From Bradyrhizobium septentrionale (GTDB taxonomy: Bacteria > Pseudomonadota > Alphaproteobacteria > Rhizobiales > Xanthobacteraceae), in the NCBI RefSeq assembly GCF_011516645.4, contig NZ_CP088285.1:7396501-7460500 (forward strand): a DNA stretch of 64,000 nucleotides, read 5' to 3'. Positions 44,413 through 53,559 of the stretch are shown one piece after another (position 1 is the first letter of the stretch; every line of letters starts with the position of its first letter). The notes under the pieces are model-generated. The model saw only the letters and a list, made by a program, of their open reading frames with translations. It was not told the DNA's origin and ran no database searches. A program made the translations under genes and the position numbers.

Positions 44413-46212
44413 CTACGCGCGGACACGGACATAGCTGCCCGGGGCGTCCTCGAGCGCCGGCATCCCGACCGTGCGCGCCGGCACCGTCTCAGGATCATGG
44501 CTCTCCAGCCAGCCGCGCCAATCGGGCCACCACGAGCCCTTGTGCTCCTCGGCGCCCTTCAGCCAGTCGGCGAGCTTGATGTCCTTGATGTTGTCGTTGG
44601 TCCAGTACTGGTACTTCTTCGACGCCGGCGGATTGACCACGCCGGCGATATGGCCGGAGCCGGACAGCACATATTTCACCGGGCCGCCGAAGAACTGCGA
44701 ACCGTACAGCACCGATTCCGCCGGCGCGATGTGATCCTCGCGTGCGGCGAGGTTGTAGACCGGCACCTTCACCTTCGATAGATCGAGCAGCGTGTTGTCG
44801 AGCACCATGGTGCCGGTCGACAGCCGGTTCTCCAGATAGCAGTTGCGCAGATAGTAGGAGTGGTTCGACGACGGCATCCGGGTCGCATCCGAATTCCAGT
44901 GCAGCAGGTCGAACGAGGAGGGCGACTGGCCCTTCAAATAGTTGTTCACGACATACGACCAGATCAGGTCGTTCGAGCGCAGCATGTTGAAGGCCATCGC
45001 CATCTTGCTGCCCTCGAGCACGCCGGACTCCTGCATGTCGCGTTCCAGCGCCGAGATCTGGTCCTCGTCGACGAACACCAGGAGGTCGCCGGCGTGGCTG
45101 AAGTCGACCTGCGCGGCAAAGAACGTCGCCGACGTCACGCGCTGGCGGCGCTTCTCGGCGAGGTAGGCGAGCGTCGAGGCGAGCAGGGTGCCGCCGACGC
45201 AATAGCCGGCGGTGTGCACCTTCAGCTCGCCGGTGGCCTTCTCGATCACGTCCATCGCGGTGAGCGGGCCTCCGGTCATGTAGTCGGCCCAGGTCTTCTT
45301 GCCGAGTTCCTTGTCCGGATTGACCCAGGAGATCACGAACACCGTGATACCCTGGTCGACGCACCATTTGATGTAGGATTTCTCAGGGCGCAGATCGAGG
45401 ATGTAGAACTTGTTGATCCAGGGCGGCACGATCAGGAGCGGCGTACGCAGCACGTTCTCGGTCGCCGGCGAATACTGGATCAGCTGCATCAGCTCGTTCT
45501 GGTAGATCACCTTGCCCGGCGTCGTCGCCATGTTGACGCCGACCTCGAGATTGGCCGAATCGGACTGGCGGATCCGCAGCGTGCCGTGGCCGGCCTCGAT
45601 ATCCTCGGCCAGCATCTTCATGCCGCGCACCAGATTGTCGCCGTTGCTCTCGACGGTGGCGCGCAGCACCTCCGGATTGGTCAGCACGAAATTTGACGGC
45701 GCCAGCGCGTTGCTGATCTGCTGGACATAGAACTCCGCCTTCTTGCGGGTATGCGGATCGATCCCGTCGGCGTCGCGAACCAGTTGCTGCGCCCATTTCG
45801 CGGTCAGCAGATAGAGCTGCAGGATGAAGTCGAAAAACTGGTTCGACTTCCACTCCGGATCCTGGAACCGCTTGTCGCGGGGGGCCGGCGCGATCGCGGG
45901 CTTGGCATCGGCTTCGCCGGCCATGCGGCGCACTGCCGCGCCCCAGAGATCGAGGTAGTCCTTGCCGAGCTGCATCTGCAGCGACGAGGCGCGCTCCTTG
46001 TCGGACAGCCAGTATTCGGCGATCACGCTGAAGGTCTTGATGACCTCACCGAGCTCATTCGGCGGCTTGTCGCGGACTTCCCCGGTCTGGCGCGGCTTGA
46101 GATAGGCTGCAAGCGCCTGGCCGCTGCTCTCCATCGCCCGGGCGATGTTCATGGCGAAGGCTTCGGCGTTGAATTTCGGGGTGGCCTGGGTGTCGGTACT
46201 GACGTTGCTCAT
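44413..46212 (-). CDS. phaC: class I poly(3-hydroxyalkanoate) synthase
   Basis: Polymerises hydroxyacyl-CoA into storage polyester granules. 599 residues from ATG 46212 (MSNVSTDTQ), the usual class I length. The lipase-like box is GYCVGG with the catalytic Cys, and downstream the acid in NLAAREDHIAPAESVL and the His in SGSGHIAGVVNPP complete the triad. The N-terminal FAMNIARAMESSGQALAAYL region is typical. No ribosome-binding site is obvious; ATG 46248 is an alternative. A GC-rich hairpin overlaps the stop. A PhaR-like site lies about 85 bp upstream. Confidence 0.95.
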   Translation of the reverse strand: MSNVSTDTQATPKFNAEAFAMNIARAMESSGQALAAYLKPRQTGEVRDKPPNELGEVIKTFSVIAEYWLSDKERASSLQMQLGKDYLDLWGAAVRRMAGEADAKPAIAPAPRDKRFQDPEWKSNQFFDFILQLYLLTAKWAQQLVRDADGIDPHTRKKAEFYVQQISNALAPSNFVLTNPEVLRATVESNGDNLVRGMKMLAEDIEAGHGTLRIRQSDSANLEVGVNMATTPGKVIYQNELMQLIQYSPATENVLRTPLLIVPPWINKFYILDLRPEKSYIKWCVDQGITVFVISWVNPDKELGKKTWADYMTGGPLTAMDVIEKATGELKVHTAGYCVGGTLLASTLAYLAEKRRQRVTSATFFAAQVDFSHAGDLLVFVDEDQISALERDMQESGVLEGSKMAMAFNMLRSNDLIWSYVVNNYLKGQSPSSFDLLHWNSDATRMPSSNHSYYLRNCYLENRLSTGTMVLDNTLLDLSKVKVPVYNLAAREDHIAPAESVLYGSQFFGGPVKYVLSGSGHIAGVVNPPASKKYQYWTNDNIKDIKLADWLKGAEEHKGSWWPDWRGWLESHDPETVPARTVGMPALEDAPGSYVRVRA

Positions 46213-46516
46213 CTGAGGGACAATATCGCGTGGTTTGGAGGGCGTCATCGCGCGGTGCGGCAACGGGAATCGGTCAAAATCCAATGTTTCGCTCTGCTGC
46301 AGTGCGATAAAAAATTCTTTGTTCTGACATATTGAAGCCTCAGGGGTCGCTTTAGTTGTTCACGGTTTAAGCGTTTAGGGCGACAATGGTTTGAAACGCT
46401 AAAGCCGGGATTAACGCAGCGGGGACGCTGCAAAGCTCGTACCAAGGCTCGTACCAGTGCGACCCGTGTCGGCAACGTGCGGCATGCGCGCTAGCTTGTT
46501 GGGGACAATTCGGCAC
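46213..46516. other. 304-bp divergent region upstream of phaC and lipoprotein
   Basis: Contains an AT-rich stretch (46308-46330) that may hold the phaC promoter, a PhaR-like site at 46295-46306, and a tandem direct repeat GCTCGTACCA twice (46434-46457). I see no gene in it. Confidence 0.5.
46295..46306 (-). promoter_or_regulatory. PhaR-binding site candidate
   Basis: CGCACTGCAGCA on the minus strand fits the Bradyrhizobium PhaR consensus, recalled as TGCRNYGCASMA, in 11 of 12 positions (first base differs). It lies 83 to 94 bp upstream of the phaC start, near the AT-rich promoter region. Confidence 0.4.
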
Positions 46517-46828
46517 ATGCCGATCGATTGGATGAAAAGGGCGCTCGTTGCCGCAGCGCTGCTCGCGTCGTTGACGGCGCTGAGCGGCTGCTCGAGCACG
46601 ATTGCCGATATGACCATGCCGGCCGACGCACCGGCGCGGCCGAAGGATGCCACCGGCTACCTCCCGGTCCACGATCTTCCGCCCGACCGCGCCGATCCGA
46701 CCATCAAGCCGGCGGATCAGGCCAAGATCGAGCAGGAGCTGATTGCCGCGCGCGAGCACCAGGCGTCGGCGGCGGCCCAGAGCGGGACGGCGGCCCCAAG
46801 CGCGACGACAGCCCAGAGCGGGAAGTAG
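46517..46828 (+). CDS. small predicted lipoprotein
   Basis: About 103 residues. A signal peptide with lipobox LTALSGC-SS marks a lipoprotein anchored in a membrane; the mature part is hydrophilic (DLPPDRADPTIKPADQAKIEQELIAAREHQASAAAQSGT) with a short Gln/Ala-rich end. ATG 46517 (MPIDWMKRAL) and ATG 46532 are both possible. Function unknown; similar small lipoproteins near the aminotransferase-hom cluster are common in the group. Confidence 0.75.
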   Translation: MPIDWMKRALVAAALLASLTALSGCSSTIADMTMPADAPARPKDATGYLPVHDLPPDRADPTIKPADQAKIEQELIAAREHQASAAAQSGTAAPSATTAQSGK

Positions 46829-47042
46829 GCGTTCCAGGCGGCCGATCAGCGCTGGCGCCGCCCGGTGTCCGTGCTAAAAGAACCTCAATTCAACCGCATA
46901 TCCGGCCGCAGCCTTCAGATCGTGCGCCTGAATTCGCTCTAAGTTATTGATTTGGCGCGATTTCTGTAAGAGCCCGAGCAGGCTTCGGCATCGATCCCAA
47001 GGGCGTCGATTCTGGCATCGCGGTTGTCGGAGCAAGGGTCCC

Positions 47043-48263
47043 ATGGAAGATTTTTACCGCATTCGCCGTCTGCCGCCTTACGTCTTTGAGAAGGTCAACC
47101 AGGCCAAGGCGGCCGCGCGCAACGCCGGGGCCGACATCATCGACATGGGCATGGGGAACCCGGACCTGCCGACCCCGCCGCATGTGATCGAGAAGTTGAA
47201 GGAGACGCTGGGCAAGCCGCGGACCGACCGCTACTCGGCCTCGCGCGGCATCAACGGCCTGCGCAAGGCCCAGGCGGCCTATTATGCCCGCCGTTTCGGC
47301 GTCAAGCTCAACCCCGATACCCAGGTCGTGGCCACCCTCGGCTCGAAGGAGGGGTTTGCCAACGTCGCGCAGGCGATCACCGCGCCCGGCGACGTCGTGC
47401 TGTGCCCCAATCCGAGCTACCCGATCCATGCCTTCGGCTTCCTGATGGCGGGCGGCGTGATCCGCTCGGTGCCGTCGGAGCCGACGCCGCAGTTCTTCGA
47501 GGCGGTCGAGCGGGCGATCATCCATTCGATCCCGAAGCCGATCGCGCTGATCGTCTGCTATCCGTCGAACCCGACCGCCTATGTCGCGGACCTCGACTTC
47601 TACAAGGACCTCGTCGCGTTTGCGAAGAAGCACGACATCTTCATCCTGTCCGATCTCGCCTACGCCGAGGTCTATTTCGACGAGAACAATCCGCCGCCAT
47701 CGGTGCTGCAGGTGCCCGGCGCGATCGACGTCACCGTCGAGTTCACCTCGATGTCGAAGACGTTCTCGATGGCCGGCTGGCGCATGGGCTTTGCGGTCGG
47801 CAATGAGCGCATCATTGCCGCACTTGCGCGGGTCAAATCCTATCTCGATTACGGCGCCTTCACGCCGGTCCAGGTGGCGGCGACCGCCGCGCTCAACGGC
47901 CCTGACGACTGCATCCGCGAGATGCGCGACACCTACCGCAAGCGCCGCGATGCGCTGGTCGAGTCGTTTGGCCGCGCCGGCTGGGACATTCCGCCGCCGC
48001 AGGCCTCAATGTTCGCCTGGGCGCCGCTGCCCAAGGCGTTCGAGGCGGTCGGCAGCATGCAGTTCGCAACCCTGATGGTGGAGAAATCCGGCGTCGTGGT
48101 GTCGCCCGGCGTGGCCTTCGGCGAGCACGGCGAGGGCTATGTCCGGATCGCGATGGTGGAGAACGAGCAGCGTATCCGGCAGGCCGCGCGCGGCGTGCGC
48201 CGCTTCCTTGAAAGCGGCATCGAAACGTTGCACAACGTCGTTCCTCTCGCCAACCGGCGCTAA
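47043..48263 (+). CDS. class I/II aminotransferase, AlaC/DapL-like
   Basis: PLP enzyme of 406 residues. GMGNPDLPTPPHVIEKL, the YSASRGINGLRKA region, PSNPTAYVAD and the PLP Lys in TSMSKTFSMAGWRMGFAVG are present. Such proteins are annotated LL-diaminopimelate aminotransferase or AlaC-type alanine/valine transaminase; the close neighbour is homoserine dehydrogenase, but the sequence cannot decide the substrate. ATG 47043 (MEDFYRIRRLPPYVF) follows GGAGCAAGGG. Confidence 0.9.
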   Translation: MEDFYRIRRLPPYVFEKVNQAKAAARNAGADIIDMGMGNPDLPTPPHVIEKLKETLGKPRTDRYSASRGINGLRKAQAAYYARRFGVKLNPDTQVVATLGSKEGFANVAQAITAPGDVVLCPNPSYPIHAFGFLMAGGVIRSVPSEPTPQFFEAVERAIIHSIPKPIALIVCYPSNPTAYVADLDFYKDLVAFAKKHDIFILSDLAYAEVYFDENNPPPSVLQVPGAIDVTVEFTSMSKTFSMAGWRMGFAVGNERIIAALARVKSYLDYGAFTPVQVAATAALNGPDDCIREMRDTYRKRRDALVESFGRAGWDIPPPQASMFAWAPLPKAFEAVGSMQFATLMVEKSGVVVSPGVAFGEHGEGYVRIAMVENEQRIRQAARGVRRFLESGIETLHNVVPLANRR

Positions 48264-48285
48264 TCCTTCCAGGTTGCTTAATCTC

Positions 48286-49605
48286 ATGGTCGCACCCCTG
48301 AACGTGGGCATAGCGGGGCTCGGCACCGTCGGTGCCGATGTCGTCCGCCTCATCGAAACGCAAGGACGCGCGCTGGCCGAGCGCAGCGGCCGCGGCATTC
48401 GCGTCGTCGCCGTCACGGCGCGCTCGAAAGCCAAGAAGCGCGGCCTCGACCTGCGCGGCATCGCGTGGGCGAAGAGCCCCGAGGCGCTGGCCGAGGATCC
48501 CAATATCGACTGCTTCGTCGAATTGATGGGCGGCGCCGGCGATCCGGCGCTCTCCGCGATCGAGACGGCGCTGAAGGCCGGCAAATCGGTCGTCACTGCC
48601 AACAAGGCGCTGATCGCCAAGCACGGCCTGCGTCTCGCCACAGCCGCCGAGAAGCACGGCGGCGCGCTGAATTTCGAGGCGGCGGTCGGTGCGGCAATCC
48701 CGGTCATCAAGACGCTGCGCGAAGGCCTCGCCGGCACCAGCGTCAACCGCGTCTATGGCATCCTCAACGGCACCTGCAATTACATCCTGACCCGGATGGA
48801 GCAGGAGGGATTGTCGTTCGAAGAATGCCTGAAGGACGCCCAGCGTCTCGGCTATGCCGAAGCCAATCCGTCGTTCGACGTCGATGGTCACGATACCGCG
48901 CAGAAGCTGGCGATCCTGGCGAGCCTCGCCTTCGGAACCAAGGTCGCGGAAAGCGCGGTCTATGTCGAGGGCATCTCCTCGATCACGCCGGAAGACCTTA
49001 AGGCGGCCGCGGAACTCGGCTACCGGGTCAAGCTGCTCGGCGTCGCCGTGCGCACGGCAAAGGGCATTGAGCAGCGCGTGCATCCGACCATGGTGCCGAA
49101 ATCGTCCCCGATCGCACAGGTGATGGGTGTCACCAATGCGGTGGCGATCGACGGCGAGGGCATTCCGCCGATCACGCTGGTCGGCCCGGGCGCCGGTGGC
49201 GGCGCGACCGCCTCGGCTGTGGTCGCCGACATCGCCGACGTCGCCCGCGGCATCCGCGCCAAGCCGTTCGGGCGCCCGGTCGAGCGGTTGCGCGACACCG
49301 CCAAGGCGCCGATGGAACGTCATGAGGGTGGTTATTATATCCGCCTGATGGCGCGCGATCTTGCAGGCACTGCCGCAACAATCGCCACCCGGCTTGCGGA
49401 ACAGAAGATATCTCTGGAGTCCATCGTGCAGCGGCATCCGGATGGCGTCGATGTGAACGGTGCGGCCAAAAAACCTTCACCGGTTCCGGTCATTCTGATT
49501 ACCTATGCGACCAGCGAAGATGCCGTGCATCGCGCGCTGGCCGCAGTGCAACGCGATAAGGTCATCAGCGGCCGGCCGCAGGTGATCCGGATCGAGAAAA
49601 ACTAG
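48286..49605 (+). CDS. hom: homoserine dehydrogenase
   Basis: Reduces aspartate semialdehyde to homoserine in the threonine, methionine and isoleucine pathways. 439 residues. NAD(P) site NVGIAGLGTVGADVVRLI, catalytic region YGILNGTCNYILTRMEQEG and DVDGHDTAQKLAILASLAFG, and a C-terminal ACT domain (YYIRLMARDLAGTAATIATRLAEQKISLESIVQ) for feedback by threonine. ATG 48286 is 22 bases after the aminotransferase stop. Confidence 0.96.
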   Translation: MVAPLNVGIAGLGTVGADVVRLIETQGRALAERSGRGIRVVAVTARSKAKKRGLDLRGIAWAKSPEALAEDPNIDCFVELMGGAGDPALSAIETALKAGKSVVTANKALIAKHGLRLATAAEKHGGALNFEAAVGAAIPVIKTLREGLAGTSVNRVYGILNGTCNYILTRMEQEGLSFEECLKDAQRLGYAEANPSFDVDGHDTAQKLAILASLAFGTKVAESAVYVEGISSITPEDLKAAAELGYRVKLLGVAVRTAKGIEQRVHPTMVPKSSPIAQVMGVTNAVAIDGEGIPPITLVGPGAGGGATASAVVADIADVARGIRAKPFGRPVERLRDTAKAPMERHEGGYYIRLMARDLAGTAATIATRLAEQKISLESIVQRHPDGVDVNGAAKKPSPVPVILITYATSEDAVHRALAAVQRDKVISGRPQVIRIEKN

Positions 49606-49684
49606 CGCATGGCCTGAACGGGTCGGGCGTGAGACGATTGATGCGGGCAGGCTGGCCTGTCCCCGAGGCTTAAGGAGTACGCTG

Positions 49685-50683
49685 ATGTCGACCCATATTT
49701 CCGTTCCGCCGCAAATGTTGCTTGAGCGCATCCTGACGCTCGAAATCGTGCGGGTGACGGAGCGCGCGGCGGTGTCGGCCGCGCGGCTGCGCGGCCATGG
49801 CCAGGAAAAGGCCGCCGACAAGGCCGCGGTCGACGCGATGCGGCGCGAGCTCAACAAGCTGCCGATCGAGGGCACGGTCGTGATCGGCGAGGGCGAGCGC
49901 GACGAAGCGCCGATGCTGTTCATCGGCGAGAAGGTCGGCCTCAATGCCGGTCCCAAGGTCGACATCGCGGTCGACCCGCTCGAAGGCACCACGCTGTGCG
50001 CCAAGAACATGCCGGGCTCGATCGCCACCATGGCGATGGCCGACGGCGGCACGCTGCTGCACGCGCCCGACGTCTACATGCAGAAGATCGCGATCGGTCC
50101 GGGCTACGCCAAGAACGTGATCGAGCTCGACGCGCCGCCGGCCGACAATGTCCGCCGCCTCGCCAAGGCCAAGGGCGTCGACCCCACCGCCATCAACGTG
50201 CTGGTGCTCGACCGTCCGCGCCATGCCGACATCATCAACAGCGTGCGCTCCACCGGCGCTGCCGTGCAGCTGATCACCGACGGCGACGTCGCCGGCGTCA
50301 TTCATTGCGCTAAGCCCGATGAGACCGGCGTCGACATGTATATCGGCACCGGCGGCGCGCCCGAGGGCGTGCTGGCGGCGGTCGCGCTGCGCTGCATCGG
50401 CGGTCAGATGCAGTGCCGCCTGATCCTCGACACCGAGGAGAAGCGCGAGCGCGCGCACAAGATGGGCGTCATCGATCCGAAGATGATCTACGGCATCGAG
50501 GACATGGCCAAGGGCGACTGCCTGTTCGCCGCCACCGGCGTTACCACCGGCTCGCTGCTCACGGGCGTGAAGTTCAAGAAGGACGTGATCGAGACCGAGA
50601 CGGTCGTGATGCGCTCGGTCACCGGCACCGTGCGCTACATCAAGGCCGAGCACCGGCAGCTGGAGAAGTTCCACCTGGATTGA
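49685..50683 (+). CDS. glpX: class II fructose-1,6-bisphosphatase
   Basis: Hydrolyses fructose-1,6-bisphosphate in gluconeogenesis and the Calvin cycle. 332 residues; GlpX motifs VIGEGERDEAPMLFIGEKVG, VDIAVDPLEGTTLCAKN and TGGAPEGVLAAVALRCIGGQMQ are intact. AAGGAG lies 7 bases before ATG 49685. It is 79 bp after hom and followed by a palindromic repeat. Confidence 0.96.
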   Translation: MSTHISVPPQMLLERILTLEIVRVTERAAVSAARLRGHGQEKAADKAAVDAMRRELNKLPIEGTVVIGEGERDEAPMLFIGEKVGLNAGPKVDIAVDPLEGTTLCAKNMPGSIATMAMADGGTLLHAPDVYMQKIAIGPGYAKNVIELDAPPADNVRRLAKAKGVDPTAINVLVLDRPRHADIINSVRSTGAAVQLITDGDVAGVIHCAKPDETGVDMYIGTGGAPEGVLAAVALRCIGGQMQCRLILDTEEKRERAHKMGVIDPKMIYGIEDMAKGDCLFAATGVTTGSLLTGVKFKKDVIETETVVMRSVTGTVRYIKAEHRQLEKFHLD

Positions 50684-50687
50684 TGCG

Positions 50688-50791
50688 GTCATTCCGGGGC
50701 GCATCGTCAGATGCGAACCTCAGATGTGCAATTGCACATCGGAGAATCTCGAGGTTCCGGGTCTGGTGCTTACGCACCATCCCGGAACGAC
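50688..50791. repeat. dispersed palindromic repeat, family E
   Basis: About 104 bp. Outer arms GTCATTCCGGGGCGCATCG against CATCCCGGAACGAC, an inner perfect 18-bp palindrome GATGTGCAATTGCACATC (50723-50740) and a short GGTGCTTACGCACC hairpin. Fills most of the gap between glpX and the HAD gene. Confidence 0.7.
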
Positions 50792-50825
50792 GGGATAAAT
50801 AACAACAAGAAGAAGGGAGACGAGC

Positions 50826-51545
50826 ATGTCCGATCTTTCCGGGGTCAAGGCGCTGGTGTTCGATGTGTTCGGAACGGTCGTCGACTGGCGCACCAGCCTG
50901 ATCAACGACTTCACCAAATGGGGCGAGACGCGGGGCATCAAGGCCGACTGGATCGCGCTGGTCGATGGCTGGCGCGCGGTCTATGCGGCCTCGATGGACG
51001 AGGTGCGCAAGAACCCGCAGAACGGCTACGTGATCCTCGACGTGCTGCACCGCCGCTCGTTGGAGAAGCTGGTCGCGCAATTCGACATCAAGGGGTTGAC
51101 CGAGGCCGACCTGCAGCACCTGACGCTGGGCTGGCATCGCCTGCACGGCTGGCCCGACAGCGTCGCCGGCCTGACCCGGCTGAAGACCAAATACATCATC
51201 TCACCGCTCTCCAATGGCAACGTCGCGCTGCTCACCAACATGGCGAAGTTCGCAGGCCTGCCGTGGGATCTGGTGATGTCCGCCGAGCTGTTCGAGCATT
51301 ACAAGCCCGATCCGGAAACCTATCTGGGCGCCGCAAAACTGCTCTGCCTGCCGCCGGAGCAGGTGATGATGGTCGCCGCGCACAATTACGATCTGAAGCA
51401 CGCACAGAGGCATGGCCTCAAGACCGCCTTCGTGGCGCGGCCGGCCGAATACGGACCCCTGCAGAAATACGATTTCGAAGCCACCGGCGAATGGGACATC
51501 GTGGCCAAGGATTTCGGGGAAATCGCCACCCGGATGGGCTGCTAG
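50826..51545 (+). CDS. haloacid dehalogenase, type II
   Basis: A 239-residue HAD-superfamily hydrolase of the L-2-haloacid dehalogenase branch. Nucleophile Asp in ALVFDVFGTVVDW, the Ser in ISPLSNGNVALLTNMAKFAGL, Lys in EHYKPDPETYLGAA and the final acid region MVAAHNYDLKHAQRHGLKTAFV. Substrate is not certain; many annotated members act on phosphates. GAAGGGAGACGAGC precedes ATG 50826. Lies between glpX and recJ. Confidence 0.9.
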   Translation: MSDLSGVKALVFDVFGTVVDWRTSLINDFTKWGETRGIKADWIALVDGWRAVYAASMDEVRKNPQNGYVILDVLHRRSLEKLVAQFDIKGLTEADLQHLTLGWHRLHGWPDSVAGLTRLKTKYIISPLSNGNVALLTNMAKFAGLPWDLVMSAELFEHYKPDPETYLGAAKLLCLPPEQVMMVAAHNYDLKHAQRHGLKTAFVARPAEYGPLQKYDFEATGEWDIVAKDFGEIATRMGC

Positions 51546-51699
51546 AACTGGTCTGCGAATCACTGAAGCGCTACGATTCCTGGCTGGAGCGTCGGTTCTG
51601 ATTGGGGCGGAACCGGAGCCCTAGATTTGTTTTGACGCGTTTGCTTCACGCGAACCGCTGCCCGCTTCGCTCGAAATCGCTCTGGCTCCAGAAGGGATC

Positions 51700-53541
51700 A
51701 TGACACTGCACGCATCCGCATTGCCCGTCGAGGCGCCGCCGGCGTTCCTCGGCGTGACGCGGTCGTTGACCGGAAAGCTCTGGCGCGACCGGCTCGATGC
51801 GCGCGGGGCGGCGCGGGCGCTCGCGATGGTGCAGCGTCACAATCTGCCGGAAATGCTGGCGCGCGTGCTGGCGGGGCGCGACGTCGGGATCGACGATGTC
51901 GCCGACTTCCTCGACCCGACCATCCGCAAGCTGATGCCGGATCCCCACACGGTCACCGAGATGGAGCTTGCCGCCAAGCGCATCGCGGATGCCGCGGTGC
52001 GCGGCGAAAAGGTCGCGATCTTCGGCGACTATGACGTCGACGGCGCGACCTCGGCGGCGCTGCTGACCTGGCATTTGCGCCATTGCGGGCTGGATCCGCT
52101 GATCCACATTCCCGACCGCATCTTCGAAGGCTACGGGCCGAACGTCGACGCCGTCCGCGCGCTGGCGGCGAAGGGCGCGACGTTGCTGGTCACGGTCGAT
52201 TGCGGCACCACCAGCATCGAGCCGCTGGCGGAGGCGAAGAAGCTCGGAATGTCGGTGGTGGTGATCGATCATCACCAGACCGGCGATGAGCTGCCCGAGG
52301 TCGACGCGCTGGTGAATCCGAACCGGCCCGACGATCTCTCGGGCCTCGGCCACCTCGCGGCCGTCGGGCTCGTGCTGGTGACATTGGTCGCGGTCAATCG
52401 CGAGCTGCGCCAGCGCGGCTTCTGGAGCAGCGAGATGCCGGAGCCGGACCTGCTCGGCATGCTGCATCATGTCGCGCTCGGCACCGTCGCCGACGTCGCG
52501 CCCCTGATCGGGCTCAACCGCGCCTTCGTCGCCAAGGGCCTGATCGCGATGCGCCGCCGCGACCATGTCGGCCATACCGCGCTGATGGATGTGGCGCGGC
52601 TGAACGGCCCGCCGGAGTCCTGGCATCTCGGCTTCATGCTGGGGCCGCGCATCAATGCCGGCGGGCGCATCGGGCGCGCCGATCTCGGCGTGCGGCTGTT
52701 GCTCGAAGGCGATGTCTCGGAGGCCGCGCGGATCGCGGCCGAGCTCGACCGCCTCAACGCCGAACGGCGTGTGATCGAGCAGGCTGCCGAGGCGCAGGCC
52801 GAAGCCGAGGCGCTGGCCTCGCTCGGGCTCGAGGACAAGGGCGCGGTGATCGTCACCGCCGCCGAAGGCTGGCATCCCGGCGTGGTCGGGCTGGTCGCCG
52901 CGCGGCTGAAGGAGAAGTTCGCGCGTCCGGCGTTTGCGATCGCGCTCGAGCCGGGCGGCATCGGCACCGGATCGGGCCGCTCGATCGGCGGCGTCGATCT
53001 CGGCAAGGCGGTGCGGCAGGCGGTGCACGACGGGCTCCTGATGAAGGGCGGCGGGCACGCGATGGCGGCCGGCGTCACGCTGCGCAAGGAGAATCTCGCC
53101 GAATTCCGCGCCTACATGGAGAGCGCGCTGGCGGAAGACGTCGCCAACTCGCGTCACGAGAACGAGCTGTTCATCGACGGTGCGGTGACCGCGCGGGCGG
53201 TGACGCCCGAGTTCGCTGCGACGCTCAATCGCGCAGGTCCGTTCGGCAGCGCCAATCCGGAGCCGGTGATCGCGCTGCCGTCGCATCAGCTGGTCTATGC
53301 CGACGAGGTCGGGCAGGCGCATTTGCGGCTGCGCTTCAAATCCGGCGACGGCTCGATCGTCAACGGTATCGCATTCCGTTCCGTCGGACAGAAGCTCGGC
53401 AGCGCCTTGACGCAAAATCGCGGCCAGCAATTGCACGTGGCAGGCTCTCTCGCAGTCGACCGTTGGCAAGGTACCGAACGTGTGCAATTCCGTGTGCTCG
53501 ACGTCGCGGTGCCGGATCAGGGCCCGGCGGTGATCCGATAA
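51700..53541 (+). CDS. recJ: single-stranded-DNA exonuclease RecJ
   Basis: 5'-3' exonuclease of recombination and mismatch repair. 613 residues. DHH motifs: IFGDYDVDGATSAAL, VVIDHHQTGDELP, and the DHHA1 part in GPRINAGGRIGRADLG and MKGGGHAMAAGVTL. C-terminal OB-like domain present. ATG 51700 has AAGGGATC directly upstream. Confidence 0.95.
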   Translation: MTLHASALPVEAPPAFLGVTRSLTGKLWRDRLDARGAARALAMVQRHNLPEMLARVLAGRDVGIDDVADFLDPTIRKLMPDPHTVTEMELAAKRIADAAVRGEKVAIFGDYDVDGATSAALLTWHLRHCGLDPLIHIPDRIFEGYGPNVDAVRALAAKGATLLVTVDCGTTSIEPLAEAKKLGMSVVVIDHHQTGDELPEVDALVNPNRPDDLSGLGHLAAVGLVLVTLVAVNRELRQRGFWSSEMPEPDLLGMLHHVALGTVADVAPLIGLNRAFVAKGLIAMRRRDHVGHTALMDVARLNGPPESWHLGFMLGPRINAGGRIGRADLGVRLLLEGDVSEAARIAAELDRLNAERRVIEQAAEAQAEAEALASLGLEDKGAVIVTAAEGWHPGVVGLVAARLKEKFARPAFAIALEPGGIGTGSGRSIGGVDLGKAVRQAVHDGLLMKGGGHAMAAGVTLRKENLAEFRAYMESALAEDVANSRHENELFIDGAVTARAVTPEFAATLNRAGPFGSANPEPVIALPSHQLVYADEVGQAHLRLRFKSGDGSIVNGIAFRSVGQKLGSALTQNRGQQLHVAGSLAVDRWQGTERVQFRVLDVAVPDQGPAVIR

Positions 53542-53559
53542 GAAGCGTTGGGAGAGGAC

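Noticed and set aside
46434..46457. tandem GCTCGTACCA direct repeat as an operator
   Set aside because: Only two units, no palindromic symmetry and no clear promoter nearby; could be a chance duplication.
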